A stretch of 25,444 bases of DNA from Funneliformis mosseae (GCA_910592005.1 CAJVPP010000850.1:1-25444); one strand, 5' to 3'; numbered from the stretch's first letter, positions 1-16,259 are shown. Notes: generated by a model not told the origin, from the sequence alone. A program made the numbers and translations.

Positions 1-119
1 CTCGACTCGAATTTGGCTTGACTCGCAAATCATCGAGTCAAAAAAAACACCAACTCAACTTGATTTGAACTCGACTCGGCTTATCTGACTCGTGAGTTAA
101 CTCGACTCATCCGGAACTC
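1..119. repeat. GACTCG-rich repeat, cut by the left window edge
   Basis: This stretch is built from irregularly spaced copies of ACTCG and GACTCG and their complements (for example CTCGACTCG at position 1, ACTCGACTCGG near 69 and ACTCGACTC near 111). It is far richer in G+C than the 6 kb that follows and stops abruptly at about 119. It looks like the end of a dispersed repeat or transposable-element terminus whose main body lies outside the window. No coding frame is evident. Confidence 0.55.
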
Positions 120-3100
120 TAATTATAATAAAGGATTTTTAGTAAATATATCTAAATTTTTAATATTAACTAAAAAAAATTTTTTTCTTAAATTTTTTTA
201 TTTTTATTACAAAGTATTTAAATATATTATCTAATATTTTTATTAATATTTTATTTTAATCAAAATAATAAATAAAATTATAATTTATTGTTTAAAAAAT
301 ATATATTATAAATACTTTTATTAAAATATAAACTTGTATTTATTAATTTTAAAATATATTAATAATTTAATAATGTAATTTTCTTATTTTTTACTAAAAG
401 TTATTGTTTTACGTTTGTATTATACAATAAAAATATTTTTAAAAAATTTAAAATTAATGATATTTTTAATTAATTTACATTATTAATTTATTTTTTTAAT
501 AATAATTGTATTAATAAACTTTTTCTAACGGTATTTAGAAATACATTTAAATTTAAATTTTAATTTCGTAAAATTATTATAAAAAAAATATTTTGTAAAA
601 TTTTAATATATAAAGGTTATTATATAATTAAACTTTAAAAATGATTTAAATTTTTTATTTAAATATAATATAACTTAATAAAATATACTTTAATAATTTA
701 AGATTTTAATATATAAATTAAATTAACTTGATTTATTAGAAATCATATATTTAATTTATCTTAAAATATATCAATTGAAAATTTTTATAAAATGTTATTT
801 TTAAATATAACATTAATTAAAAAATTTTATATTATTTATATATTATTTTTTAATTATTAACCTCTTTTTATTAAAAAATATTTATCAATTTTTATAATTA
901 AAAGAATTTTATAAAATAAATTATAATAACTTAAATAATTAAAATATCAATTAAAATATAATAAAAATAATTAATAAAATATATACAAAAATAATTGAAA
1001 ATTTAAATAAAAATATTCTTTAAAAAAAAAATTAATATATTTTTTTAAACTTATATAATAAATTAAAATAAAATACTAAAAAAATAAAGAAATATAATTA
1101 TAATATAATGGTAATAAATATTATTTTATATTATTTTATTAAATATTACATAATAATTAAATAATAATTATTTTTACATAATAAATATTATAAATAAAAA
1201 AATTATTATATTTAATTATAATTAGAAAATAGGGATTATTAAATAAAAAAAATTCATACTTTATTTAGATTTACAAAGGCTAATCAGTATTAATTAAATT
1301 ATCAAGCAGGTAGACAGTATATGTCAAATCACTTTGGTAAATATATATAATCTTATGCTAACACTATAGACTAATAAAATAATAAGAATAATTCTTAAAT
1401 ATAAAGTATAATATATTTTTAAGATACTAATTATTTTATTTTTTTATTTTATTATATATTTATTAGTTCAAAACAAAATAAAAGACTTTCTTATATTAGT
1501 CATATATTACATAAAATATTCTATTATCTATCTATTCAAATTTGAATCTTTGTATTTTGAATTTAACAATAATTTTTAAAATTGTTCCTTAATATACTAG
1601 AAAATAGTTTCTATTCAGTCTAAAATATAATTTCAGATAATAGAATTTTTAATAAAATCATGATTTATTAATTTATGATATTCAATTTTTAGTATTCAAT
1701 TTTTATAAAATACACATGATATAATATCAATATATAGAATTCTAATAGGTAATTAATATATAGAATAGAATAATACTAGGTAACAGAAACTGTTAAGCAT
1801 CTAAAGCTTAATATTTGATCAACTATAGTATAATATTTATTTAGTAAATCATGTGAAAGAACAAACATTGCATACATATGTATGTATAAAGCATGTTTAA
1901 CTATATATGTCTTTCAGCTAAAGTATTAGACAAATTATATTTAATATATTTAAAATTTGATTATTCTTTGTTATACTTTGAAAAATAAAAATATGTTAAT
2001 TAAAAAATTTACTTAAATTTTAACATTAATTAGATTATATTTTCTTTTAATAATTATATAATTATTTATTTTTTATATAATATCAACATTGAAAAATAAC
2101 ATTAAAAAATGATTATTATAATTTTATATAAATCAAAATTAATTAAAAAATAGTGTTACATTAAAATGATTAATATAATACTTTTTCATATAATTTATTT
2201 TTTTTTATTTCTTTTATAATTTATTTAATTACTTTTATTATTTAAATTATATAAAATATTTTAGAAAACTTAATATTTTAATATTTAATGATTATAAAAA
2301 ATAAAATAAAATTTATTAAATTTTTATATTAAAATATATTTAATAATAACATTTTTAAATTTTTAAAGTTAATAATTATTAATATATATAAATTTTTCAA
2401 TTTTTCAATTTTTAAAATAATATATTATATAATAATTATTTAAAAATAAATTATAATAAATTTTTAGAAAGTTGCAAGTTATTAAATATTACAAATTTAT
2501 TTTATTCTATATTATATTTTAATTAATTTTTTATTTAAGTATATTTTTAAAATTATTAAGTTAATTAAATATATAGTCTACCTTTAATATAGCAAAGTAG
2601 CTGCTCTACATTTTAACTTTATTATAGCAAATTAGTAAAGAATTTGAAGTATTTAATTAGTTACTTTGTTATAAAGAAGGAAAATTGACATATTTAATTG
2701 ATTAAGTATCACATAATTAAATTATATTAAAATTTACTATATTAAGGGTAAACTGTAATCTAAATATATTATTTGAATATTTTATAGTAAAAAAAAATTA
2801 AAGAATATATTTTTTTTTACTTTATAAGTTAATAATAATTTTTTAATAAAATAAATTCAGATTTAATATTAATTAATTAACTATAATCAGAAGATTTTTT
2901 AATCATTTAATTATGATCAAGAGTTAAAATAATTAAATAATTAATAATTAAATTTTAATTAAATAAATACTATATATTTATTTATTTATTAATATTTATT
3001 ATGATTTAATTACTATAATCAAAAAATTTTAGTTAATTTATCTAATTATATAATAACTATTAATTAACTTTAATTAAATAACTAAAACTAATGTTATATT

Positions 3101-3491
3101 AATTCAAAAATTTTTTTTTTTTAATAATTTTTCTTTTTATACTATAAAATACATATTTTAAGAAAATTTATAAGTTAAATAAATATAGTTTTTTAAATAT
3201 TATAAATAAATAATATATTTTTATATAACTATAATTTATAATTTATAATATTTTATTATATCAAATAATTGTAAAAATTTTAATATAATTATATAATAGA
3301 CAAAATAATAAAATAAATAATAATCAAAAAATTTAAAATTTATAAATATAAAACTTGATTTTAATTTAAAAAGTAATTATTTTTGAAAATATATAATAAT
3401 AATTAAATATTAAAGTAATTATATAAAAGAAAATACTTATATATATAAAGATATAATATTTTCTTTAATTTTTCAGATATAAATTTAAATT

Positions 3492-3515
3492 TTATTATTA
3501 TTATTATTATTATTA
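3492..3515. repeat. TTA trinucleotide microsatellite
   Basis: Eight uninterrupted TTA units lie inside the A+T-rich region. No function is implied. Confidence 0.9.
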
Positions 3516-4104
3516 AAATATTATTAATTCTTTATGATATTTTTTTATTAATTTAATACTAAAATATTATAATAGTTTTTTTCATACTTTTATTATAAAG
3601 AATAAGAAATATTTAGATCACTAATAAAATTAAATATAAATTAGATATTAAACTTATGAAAATAATTATTTTTAATAAAGAAGAGAAAATATTATTAATG
3701 TGTAATTTTTCAGGTTACAACTGTTAAACGCAGTATCAGAGATTTGACTTTTTTATAGTTTACATATAATTATAATTTATTTTTATATTAATCTTAGTTA
3801 TTTTATTATTAGTTTTATCAAGTTAGGATATGTTTACTAAATGCAAGCAATTTTAATCATAGGTTGAAGTTTTTATAATAATCACAAAGAATTTATAATA
3901 TAAAATAATGAATACTTTATTAAAGAAAAGAGAAATATAAGATAATAAAATATGAATAAAAAAATAAAAATAAGCTAGAGAAATACATAAAATAAAGAGT
4001 AATATTGTGTTATTTTTTACAAGAGAGAGATTTCTATACAGTTATTGATCTATCTTTTCTAACTTACAGAAGAACTTATATTTATATCTATTTTACTACA
4101 TATA

Positions 4105-4202
4105 TTGATATATCAAATATATTAACTATATTAACTATATTAGAAATATTTGATATATTAAATATATTAATTATATTAAACATGTTAAACATATTTATTA
4201 TA
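4105..4202. repeat. TA-rich degenerate tandem repeat, about 9-bp unit
   Basis: Units resembling ATATTAACT recur here with substitutions (ATATTAACT, ATATTAGAA, ATATTAAAT, ATATTAATT and similar). The repeat is in register with a short open frame, which explains the repetitive Ile/Leu/Asn translation of that frame. I regard it as a minisatellite and not as coding sequence. Confidence 0.6.
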
Positions 4203-5694
4203 TTTGCCATTTCTGACATTATGTGTTTCATCACATATTTATAGATCTTTAATCATTAAGATTATCATCTGGTCACAATATAAAGAAGCTAATAAAATGT
4301 AATATAATATCTGATAAATATAAAATATAAAAAGATTATATATATACTTTGTCTTATATTTAATTAATAAATTAGAAAAAATGAAAAATAAATAAAATAA
4401 TTATATAAAAGTCTATGAATAAAATTAAAGTATTATTAATATTTAAAAGTTAATAACTTAAAAAAATAAGAATATAAAAATTAAAAATTTATAATTTTAA
4501 TTTGATATAATAGATATTTCTTGATATTATTTTTGGATTTTATTATCTTATATTAATAGAATTTAAAAATTTATGAAAATGAGACTTAAAATTTAATATG
4601 AATTATTTGCAATTATTTTTTTGTTAAATATAAATAATAATATTTTGATTAATAATAAATAAATATAATCTATTTTTACTATGAGAATAATTATTAATAA
4701 TATATTTTCTATTAAAAAATGTCAAAAAAATTTTTATATATTATTTAAATCAGAAAAATTATATATTTTTTTAAATTTAATTTAAAAAATTTCAAAATTT
4801 TATTAATATAAAAATAAAATAAACATAATAGTCAGATTTATATGTTTTATTATTTAGTAAATTTTATAAAAATTTTTTATCCTAAAATTATACTTTTTTT
4901 TATCTAAAAATGCTATTTTTATAATCTACAGATTAATCAGTTAGCAAAAATTATGTAATTATAAATAATATAATAAAAGTTATTTAAATACTTTTAATCT
5001 TATTTTAATTTAATTTAAAAGTACTAAATGTAGAATAAATTTTATTTATTATATTTTATTAATCTTAATATTAATGAAAATTATAAATTTATTATTTTTT
5101 TTTTAAATGTATTATTAAAAAGTTATTTTATTATTTTATTATTTAGTTTTTTACTCTTTATATATTTTTACAATCAGTAATTCTATTATAATATAAAAGA
5201 TCATCAAAGAAAAATTATAACATAGTAGAAGATAATCTATAAATAATTTATATAATTAAGATATGTAATACAGCAAATAATTTATAAATAATTAGTGCAA
5301 TATAAATGATTTATAAAAATTAGCAAATAAATAATCAACTTAAATGTGATATAGGTATTAAATAAATTAATCAATAAAGAAAAATAATAATATTATTAAC
5401 AATAATAATATATATAATAAATCTAAATTAAGAATATCAAGAAGGAAGAAAAAAGTTAAAGAAATAAATGAAATAATTAATTAATAATCAAATAATAATA
5501 ATATATTAATATAATAATTAGAATATTGTTTAGCTATAATTATAAGATTATTTCAAAATAATTAATAATAATTATTTTATTTTAATATGAATTTTACAGA
5601 AAAATGAGATAATTATTACATAATTCTTTAATAATAAAATAATAATTAATATAAAAATTTTATTATAAATAGTTTCAAAAAATTATTATATAAA

Positions 5695-5860
5695 AAGTAA
5701 CTTTTTAGAAAATAAATTTATTTAGATATAAATTATAATTTTTGAGAAGTTGCTTCTTATTTGTTGTTAATAAAGTAATTTTGAAATAAATAATCTTTTG
5801 AACATATTTATTTTATTTATTGATGATAAAGTAACTTTATAACAGATAAATCTTTAAAAG
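5695..5860. repeat. Imperfect tandem duplication around AAGTAACTTT
   Basis: A motif AAGTAA[C/T]TTT followed by an A/T-rich tail appears at 5695, 5773 and 5829. The last two copies belong to longer similar segments beginning at about 5757 and 5813 (period 56 bp), both starting TTATTT[G/A]TTG. The copies are diverged. This could be a remnant of a small non-autonomous element or plain tandem slippage. Confidence 0.4.
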
Positions 5861-6189
5861 TATTTCATAAAGAATAAAAGAAGTAATCTCTTTATTAGTT
5901 ATTATATAATAATTGAATATAATGAGAATATATTTTTGATTATTTTGAGAAGTATTTTAATAAGTTAGAAAATCTTTATATTTTTTGGCTTAAAGATTTA
6001 GATTATGAATAAATACTAAAATAAGATTTAAAAAAAAGAACATAATGCTTTTTTTGACTTGTAAAAAATGTATTTAATTAAAACTTTCTTAAATTAATAC
6101 GAGTTTAAGCTAAACTTAATTGTTACCAATAAGTTACGTTTTTCAGTCTGCCTAGTACATGATCTCTTAATCATGTGCAAGAATTGGAT

Positions 6190-6420
6190 TCTGATTGGCT
6201 AATTTGTTGGATTCATATTTAGAAAGATCAATATCGCAAAAATCTCGTGTTTTTTATCTAATCCGTACTTTCTTGGTAATATCCGACCTGTAATCGGGTA
6301 TATAACGCTACGTCTTCGCAAAAAAATTTTTTTTTTTTACCACTTTCCTGTTTTCTTCTTCCTTTCTCTTTTTCTTTTCCTTTCCTTTCCTGTTCTTCCT
6401 CTCTTTCTCCTTCCTTTCGC
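6190..6420 (+). promoter_or_regulatory. Promoter-like segment: CCAAT box, TATA box, pyrimidine tract
   Basis: An inverted CCAAT box (GATTGG, 6193-6198) lies about 100 bp upstream of a good TATA box (TATATAA, 6299-6305). A long C/T-rich tract follows at 6342-6419. This order is typical of an RNA polymerase II core promoter with a pyrimidine-rich transcription start zone in fungi. No convincing protein-coding exon follows: the first ATG (6484) opens an 11-codon frame. The segment may drive a non-coding transcript, be the leader of a broken gene, or be part of a dispersed repeat. Direction is inferred from the order of the elements. Confidence 0.45.
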
Positions 6421-6525
6421 TTTCGCAAGCACATTCTGTTTTTGTGTCACCTCTCTTTTAGAAACCTTTAACTTTATTTCCCATGTATAAAACTTTTTCT
6501 TTCACAATAGTTCTTTGAAAAACAG

Positions 6526-6582
6526 CCGTAAAAGGTCTACTGGTTCTGGAGGAGGTTCCGGTTATGTGCCTTCCTTTTACGG
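6526..6582 (+). repeat. Stem-loop with 10-bp perfect arms
   Basis: CCGTAAAAGG (6526-6535) is the exact reverse complement of CCTTTTACGG (6573-6582), with 37 bases between them that include the G-rich GGTTCTGGAGGAGGTTCC. Transcribed, this would fold into a hairpin. One forward frame across the loop encodes a Gly/Ser-rich peptide that stops at 6589; I do not count it as a gene. Confidence 0.55.
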
Positions 6583-6595
6583 TCTCTGAGCTTCA

Positions 6596-6720
6596 CCAGA
6601 TAGAAACTGGCTAAACTACCAGATAGAAACTGGTTACCAAACTTCCAGAAGAGATAACTGGGAACCAAACGCCCAAGAGGAGAGAACTAGGAATAACAAA
6701 CCGCCAAGTGGGAAAACTTG
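6596..6720 (+). repeat. Tandem array of short CCAG/CTGG mini-hairpins
   Basis: CCAGATAGAAACTGG occurs exactly twice (6596-6610 and 6619-6633, period 23). It is followed by diverging copies: CCAGAAGAGATAACTGG (6645-6661), then forms with CCAAGAGG..CTAGG and GCCAAGTGGG near 6671-6720. Each unit can pair its CCAG with its CTGG end. The copies decay progressively from left to right. It sits downstream of the promoter-like segment and the longer stem-loop, so it may be part of one structured transcript. Confidence 0.5.
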
Positions 6721-7276
6721 AACATGAAAGAAAATAAATGAAAGAGGGAATAAAAAAATATATATATATATAAATTAGATAGAAACCCAAAGGCTCTTCT
6801 CTCCATGCATCGTTGGAAGTGTTGGTTTAGATAGACAAAGAACTTTGCTTGGTGTAGAGAGCTCAGTTTTTTGGGGGGTTTGTGATTAGTACTGACGTCC
6901 TTGTCGTGCAACCTGGGTACTAGTTACTAGTAGTGAACAAGTACTAATTTTAATTCAGGTAGTTTTTCGGTTTCGGTTTAGGTTTTTGAATTTTGTGAGC
7001 TCTTATATCTTGTAGTTGTAATTTGTTTTTTTGTTCAAATAATAATAAATTTTTTGCCATTTTTAACATGAAATAATGAGTTTTTTTTTTTTTTTTAATT
7101 GCTCTTGTAAAATTAAAAGTTATACGTATGCAATAAATTGCAGACAATTGAATTTTAAAATATATACATATACCTTTTTTTCAGGAGGTATCTGAGTTAT
7201 CTTACATACCCGAATCTATTTCGCAATTTATAGCTGAGTTGATGTTAATCGCGTTCTTTTTTTTTCTTTCTTATTA

Positions 7277-7408
7277 TAGATTTATTTGAATCGAATAATT
7301 TTGAAAAATAATTTTCGAATAGTGGCAAAGCTTATTCGAATACTCGAATTGTTCGAATGATTCTTTTCGTGATTCTAAAAAATATCGGTACGTTTATAAA
7401 TAAATCTA
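7277..7408. repeat. Possible small inverted-repeat element
   Basis: TAGATTTATTT (7277-7287) and its exact complement AAATAAATCTA (7398-7408) bound 132 bp that also contain several TTCGAAT words. This could be a tiny non-autonomous DNA transposon, but 11-bp A/T-rich arms can arise by chance in this composition. Confidence 0.25.
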
Positions 7409-7587
7409 AAAAAGCATTCGAAAATATTACCTAATTCACATTGATATTTTTTTACTGGTTAAATTTTCCGAAAAAAAATTATCAATGTTGCATAAACAAT
7501 TTTATTAATTATCTCATGGATTCCTAATTAACGCCGTTGATTTTTTTGAGTTTATTTGAGCTTATAATTAGAAATTCCCTGAGATAA

Positions 7588-7676
7588 GTACTAGTTATTT
7601 CCTCGATCTCATTACTTATCACGGCGTAGCCGTGATAAGTAATGATATCTATGGATTCCCGTGAAATAACTAGTAC
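7588..7676. repeat. Nested palindrome: 16-bp and 14-bp perfect arms
   Basis: The inner arms are CATTACTTATCACGGC (7610-7625) and its exact complement (7629-7644), separated by only three bases. Outside them a second perfect pair, GTACTAGTTATTTC (7588-7601) and GAAATAACTAGTAC (7663-7676), is separated from the inner arms by unequal spacers (8 and 18 bases). The whole can form one long cruciform or RNA hairpin with an internal asymmetric bulge. A 66-codon minus-strand frame over it follows from the symmetry and has no recognisable domain. Confidence 0.85.
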
Positions 7677-8328
7677 ATGTTCACCGATTACTGCGCCTAA
7701 TAATAGCATATTAACTAAGATCAAGTTGTAATAAAAAAAAAATTTTTTATATTTTCTACATCATTAATTGTTGTATAGGAACTAAAATCCATTATTACAT
7801 ATATTTGACATCTTTGTAATTATAAACGCTTATCATTATTATTGACTAAAACAGGTAATAAGAAAGAAATCTAAATTATAGATAGAGATCAAGTCAAAAA
7901 TGGTAATTATTTGGGTATTACTGCCACAGTTTGTCAATTTTCAAAAAAAAATTTCGAAGATAGCGAAATCCCACTGCTAAATTTACCATAATCATTTTCA
8001 TTTTGTCAACTTTCCGTATCTAGGTATCCCAACATAATGATGATAATATTTATTTCGAGGAAAAAGTAGTTTTTATAAGTACAAGTATTTTCATATTATG
8101 ACGCAGAAGTGGATAAATTGCCTATGCATCGTATGAGTGATGTAAACATTATTCATTAATGATCTCATTACATGCAATAAATTCGGCTTCTATAAAAAAT
8201 CAGTTCGATAATTTTTTTTCGCTTTTTGTTTTTTTTTTTTTTTTTTTTGATTTACTTATTATTTTGTTTACTTAATTAATTATTTAATTAATTAACTCTT
8301 TTTTTTTTTTTCCTTTCAAGAGAAATTC

Positions 8329-9069
8329 ATGGCACATATATTTGTATTAGCAAATCGATTTTATTCAACAAAATTTCAAAGTCATCCTTCAATAACGTTA
8401 GCATTCACAAACGCAGGTTTAGCTGCAACTTCGGACATATTAGCGCAATTAATAACATTACATCGACCCCCAAAATCTCAAAGCGAAACTTCACATCAAC
8501 CATTTGATTTCATTCGTTTAGGAAGGTTTACAACTTATGGATTTTCAATTGCACCGATAATTCATACATGGTTTACATTCCTTGATAAAAGATTTCCTTT
8601 TAATAATAATGATATACGACCATCATCAACACAAAAACGTTTGTTTAATAAAAAGAATTTAATAGGGCAAAATCAAATGGTTTTGAAAAGGGTTCTGTTG
8701 GATCAAATTGGTTTTGCACCTTTTGGATTATTTTTATTTTTTGGTAGTATTGGAATATTGGAAGGTAAAGATTTTAAGGGGATTAAACAAAAATTTGAAG
8801 AGGTATCTATCTATTTATAATATTGATTTTTTATTTTATTTTATTTTTTTTTATTTTTATTTTAAAACTTTATTTTCCCTTTTCGTAAATAATTTTTTTT
8901 TTTTTAGGCCTATCTTCCCGCTTTAAAAGCAAACTATACGGTATGGCCTTTAGTTCAATTTGTCAACTTCAAATTTTTACCATTAAGGTATAGAGTTCCT
9001 TTTGTTAGCTCCGTAGGTGTTTTATGGACCGCTTATCTTAGTTTATTAAATAGCACGACTACAAATTAA
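8329..9069 (+). CDS. Mpv17/PMP22-family membrane protein (2 exons, 211 aa)
   Basis: Exons are 8329-8802 and 8908-9069; the intron starts GTATCT, ends in a T-rich tract plus TAG, and joins Glu-Glu to Ala-Tyr-Leu in frame. The product is a small integral membrane protein of the Mpv17/PMP22/Sym1 family, found in mitochondrial or peroxisomal membranes and linked to small-molecule passage and mitochondrial DNA maintenance; its compartment cannot be read from the sequence. Family marks are the N-terminal HPSITLAFTNAGLAATSD, the central DFIRLGRFTTYG..PIIHTWFTFLD block, and the C-terminal signature TVWPLVQFVNFKFLPLRYR followed by a hydrophobic segment. Length is normal for the family. A Ser/Gln-rich insert (residues 48-58) separates the first hydrophobic segment from the DFIRLG block. 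The start is the first ATG before the conserved region. It converges on the kinase gene downstream. Which paralogue (Mpv17, Sym1 or Pxmp2-like) is unresolved. Confidence 0.9.
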
Positions 9070-9807
9070 TTCTACTTTTGGGGAAAGTATTATATATATG
9101 TACTTTTTTATTTTTTTAAAAAAAAAAAAATTATATAAATCTGAATTTCTATATAAATCTTTAAATAATATATTCTTTCTGATTTTGTAATTAATTGATA
9201 ATTTAAAATCGTTTGGTAAAAAAAGTGTGCCATATATTAAAAGTTTCGTTTCGTAAGGTTCGAAGATTTTGATTGAATGTCTTAATAACAATTATTTAAA
9301 AAACATTAAAAATAAACCAATTAGAAAATAACGATGATTTAATATTGATCTATCTATAAAATTTTTTAATAAATGAAATTATAAACGCATTTTAGAAATA
9401 CGGCTATAAATAATCGTTCGTCAATCACGTGATATAAATTTTATTCGCTATTAACTTGGTCAAAAACATTATCATTAGATAAATCCCATCTAATAAATAA
9501 ATCAACTAATTTATGTTAGATTTATATATGTTAAAAAATTATTAGATCCTTTAAATGATTTAAATGATTTGATAATATATAATAAATACAGCTGTACATA
9601 AAACTATGTACGTAACTATTAGATAACAATACAAAATAAAAAAAAAATCTCTTTTGAAAAATACATGATAAAAAATAAATGAAGTTTATAAAAAATAATA
9701 AAAAGGAACCATCTCACAACTGTAAAAATAAATAAATAAATAATTTTTTCTTTTAAAAAAAAAAAAAATAAATGAATCTCGAGAGCTTCTTTAAATTATT
9801 TATATCT
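9070..9807. other. Convergent intergenic region
   Basis: This spacer lies between the 3' ends of the Mpv17-family gene (+) and the protein kinase C gene (-). It is A+T-rich with several A runs, and holds no recognisable gene. A TCACGTGA palindrome (9425-9432) is present but isolated. An 81-codon minus-strand frame overlapping 9046-9291 has no recognisable domain. The region presumably contains both polyadenylation sites. Confidence 0.6.
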
Positions 9808-14417
<4,610 letters not shown>

Positions 14418-15505
14418 GGTTAGCTTTATTTTTCAAGTACAAGGAAAAAAAAATTCAGTTGGAATAGAGACGAAAAAAAAAAAAAAAAATAATATGCAAT
14501 AAAATTTATAGTAGATCATCAAAAATATGCCGGTAACATATAACAATTTTTTCCAACTTAACCTATAAGTTTCACAAGCAATCATTTTGTTACTTTATTC
14601 GGAATAACAATTCCATAAAACCTTTCCTACACCGAACGTTTTTTCCCTTGGCCCTATATTCTTATTTTGATTTTATCATTCAAATGATCAACTAAACAAA
14701 TTTAGGTACCTTAATAGTCAATTATATAACGTTCATTTTTAATCATGTGAAATCTTTTTTAACGTTCCGATTTAGTGATTGTAGAATGATTTGCCTAAAT
14801 GTTAAAAAAAATGAAATGAAATGAAATAAAATGCTTGTATTTATTTGGTAAGGTACTCAATTGATAAGGACAATAAGTAAAGATTGATTCAAAAAAAAAA
14901 AGTGGGACACAGGTGAACTTTTTTTGACGGGTAATTTTTAGATGGATGATTGTTGGTCAATGCAACTTTGTTTTTTTTGACCCATATTGTGAAACCGAAT
15001 TAATTACTTGCCGATTTTACCCGCTATACCATACCAATAATTTGAATCAGATAACCAAAAAAAAAAAATCATACAAAAAAATGTCGCGTACGTTTCGCGT
15101 TTACTTTTTAATTAAAGTATTAAAGTTGCATGTCGAATTAACACGTGATATCTGTATCCTTATTGTTGTGGAGCAATGGTACATAATTATAAACTCCATC
15201 ATATGATAAGTATAATATAATATATTACATTCGAGATTTTTTTTTTTTTAAAGAAAAAATTATCTAAATATTACCTGTTGCCTACCTTGAGAAGTTTCGA
15301 ACTTTTAAATGCCAAGAAATTTCTCCCTTGTGTAAGCAATTGAAGCGTTAGATATCGAAATTAAAAACATAAATTTATCAAAATGCATCAGAATCAATAA
15401 ACTTTTTAGATCGAATGATGATATATTTCTCATTGGATAATTTAATTGTTTGTTCAATATGAATACGATTTTGCAGTTTCCCTCTAAAAATTTCAATTTC
15501 AAATA
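14418..15505. other. Divergent intergenic region (kinase / TEN1-like gene)
   Basis: This is the shared upstream region of the protein kinase C gene (-) and the TEN1-like gene (+). It contains A runs (14473-14489, 14890-14900, 15057-15068), an AATGA-type short tandem (around 14810-14832) and no recognisable coding domain. An 86-codon plus frame at 14946-15206 and two minus frames near 15305-15629 lack recognisable domains and are interrupted by homopolymers; I do not call them. Promoters for both genes should lie here. Confidence 0.55.
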
Positions 15506-16137
15506 ATGGCTTATCCCAGTTATCCCCCCGGTAAAATAATTTTGTTGGATGAAATTGAAAATAACACGAAAAATTGGTTTGGTGAATATCTTCGAATTGC
15601 CGGGAAGTAAGTTTTTTATTCCACCACAAAAAAAAAAAAAAAAAAAAAACGCGTTTCCACGCGAACCTTTACACCCTTATTTAATTTTAGATTAATTTAT
15701 CATAACACGACCAAGAATATAGCCGTAATTGAACAAAATATTAAATATACAAGCAATAAAGAGAAACAGCGCGAAGGACATTTACACGAAAAATTCAAAA
15801 TAAAAAATTGCTTTTTAATTGTCGATACAAAGCTTGTCGAAGATGAACCATATAAAGAATGCAAAATTGCCGAATTCCTTGGTCTGTTGATAAATGATGT
15901 GAGTGTTAATTAAATAATACCTATTCTTAGTACTTTAATATTTAATTATTTTTAAATTAGAATGATTCTGTCTCGAAATTTTATCAACTTCCGCAAAAAA
16001 TTCAAGATATTATCAATGCTGATATACAGAGGACAAACTATCCTTTATTGGAAGCGCGTATTTTTCGTAATGTCGATTTCATGGATATGGATCTTTATCA
16101 GGATGTGATCAATATGAGGAATAAATATGAACAATAA
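15506..16137 (+). CDS. TEN1-like CST-complex subunit (3 exons, 161 aa)
   Basis: Probable Ten1, the small OB-fold subunit of the CST (Cdc13/CTC1-Stn1-Ten1) complex that binds telomeric single-stranded DNA and aids lagging-strand fill-in. Exons are 15506-15606, 15691-15898 and 15961-16137, with GTAAGT and GTGAGT donors and in-frame joins. Compared from memory with vertebrate TEN1, the order and spacing of blocks agree: an N-terminal strand region, EYLRIAGKLIYHN (like LRTFGRL), FLIVDTKLVED (like VLVCTKLVE), IAEFLGLL (like a VLGEL strand), then LLEARIFRNVDFMDMDLYQD leading into a C-terminal helix. There is an insert of about 20 residues between strands and another before the last block, so it is longer than the human protein (about 123 aa). 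It is head to head with protein kinase C and converges on the coiled-coil gene 122 bp away; an AATAAA-like signal lies near 16167. The family is fast-evolving, so the call needs a profile search. Confidence 0.72.
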
Positions 16138-16259
16138 TGATTTTATGATTTAAAAACCCGGGTTATAAATAAAACTTGACCCTTGAATATTAAATATATA
16201 TTTATTAAGAAAATATTCCACTATTAAATATTGTTTTACTGCATAATATATATATCACT

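Larger units (their letters stand above)
120..6100. other. Gene-free, extremely A+T-rich region
   Basis: I see no gene in these six kilobases. Many 60-base rows contain only a few G or C bases, so A+T is roughly 90 percent by eye. Open frames are short and of low complexity; the longest, 79 codons at 4005-4244, is mostly Ile, Leu, Thr and Asn read out of a TA-rich tandem repeat. Slightly less A+T-rich patches (about 1250-1360, 1500-1900, 2580-2700 and 5700-6090) may be worn-out transposons, but I could not recognise a domain in them. The region ends at a sharp change of composition near 6100. Confidence 0.75.
6721..8328. other. Intergenic region without a supported gene
   Basis: No coding sequence can be supported here. 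It contains a TA run near 6757-6770, two inverted-repeat structures listed separately (7277-7408 and 7588-7676), a cluster of TTCGAA-like words around 7315-7365, and long T runs at about 8210-8250 and 8297-8312 just ahead of the Mpv17-family start codon. The last few hundred bases presumably contain that gene's promoter, but I see no clear TATA box. Confidence 0.6.

Noticed and set aside
1871..1884. Palindrome CATACATATGTATG
   Set aside because: Short, alternating purine-pyrimidine A/T-rich sequence; likely to occur by chance here.
4005..4244. 79-codon open frame, plus strand
   Set aside because: Its Ile/Leu/Asn-rich translation follows a TA-rich tandem repeat; no domain or splice context.
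6687..7147. Minus-strand frames of 74 and 65 codons
   Set aside because: No recognisable domain. They run through poly-A/T runs and the mini-hairpin array, so they look like chance frames.
7524..7724. 66-codon minus-strand frame
   Set aside because: It lies over the nested palindrome, which explains the lack of stops; no family features.
14946..15206. 86-codon plus-strand frame upstream of the TEN1-like gene
   Set aside because: Crosses an A homopolymer, has no recognisable domain, and lies in the expected promoter region.
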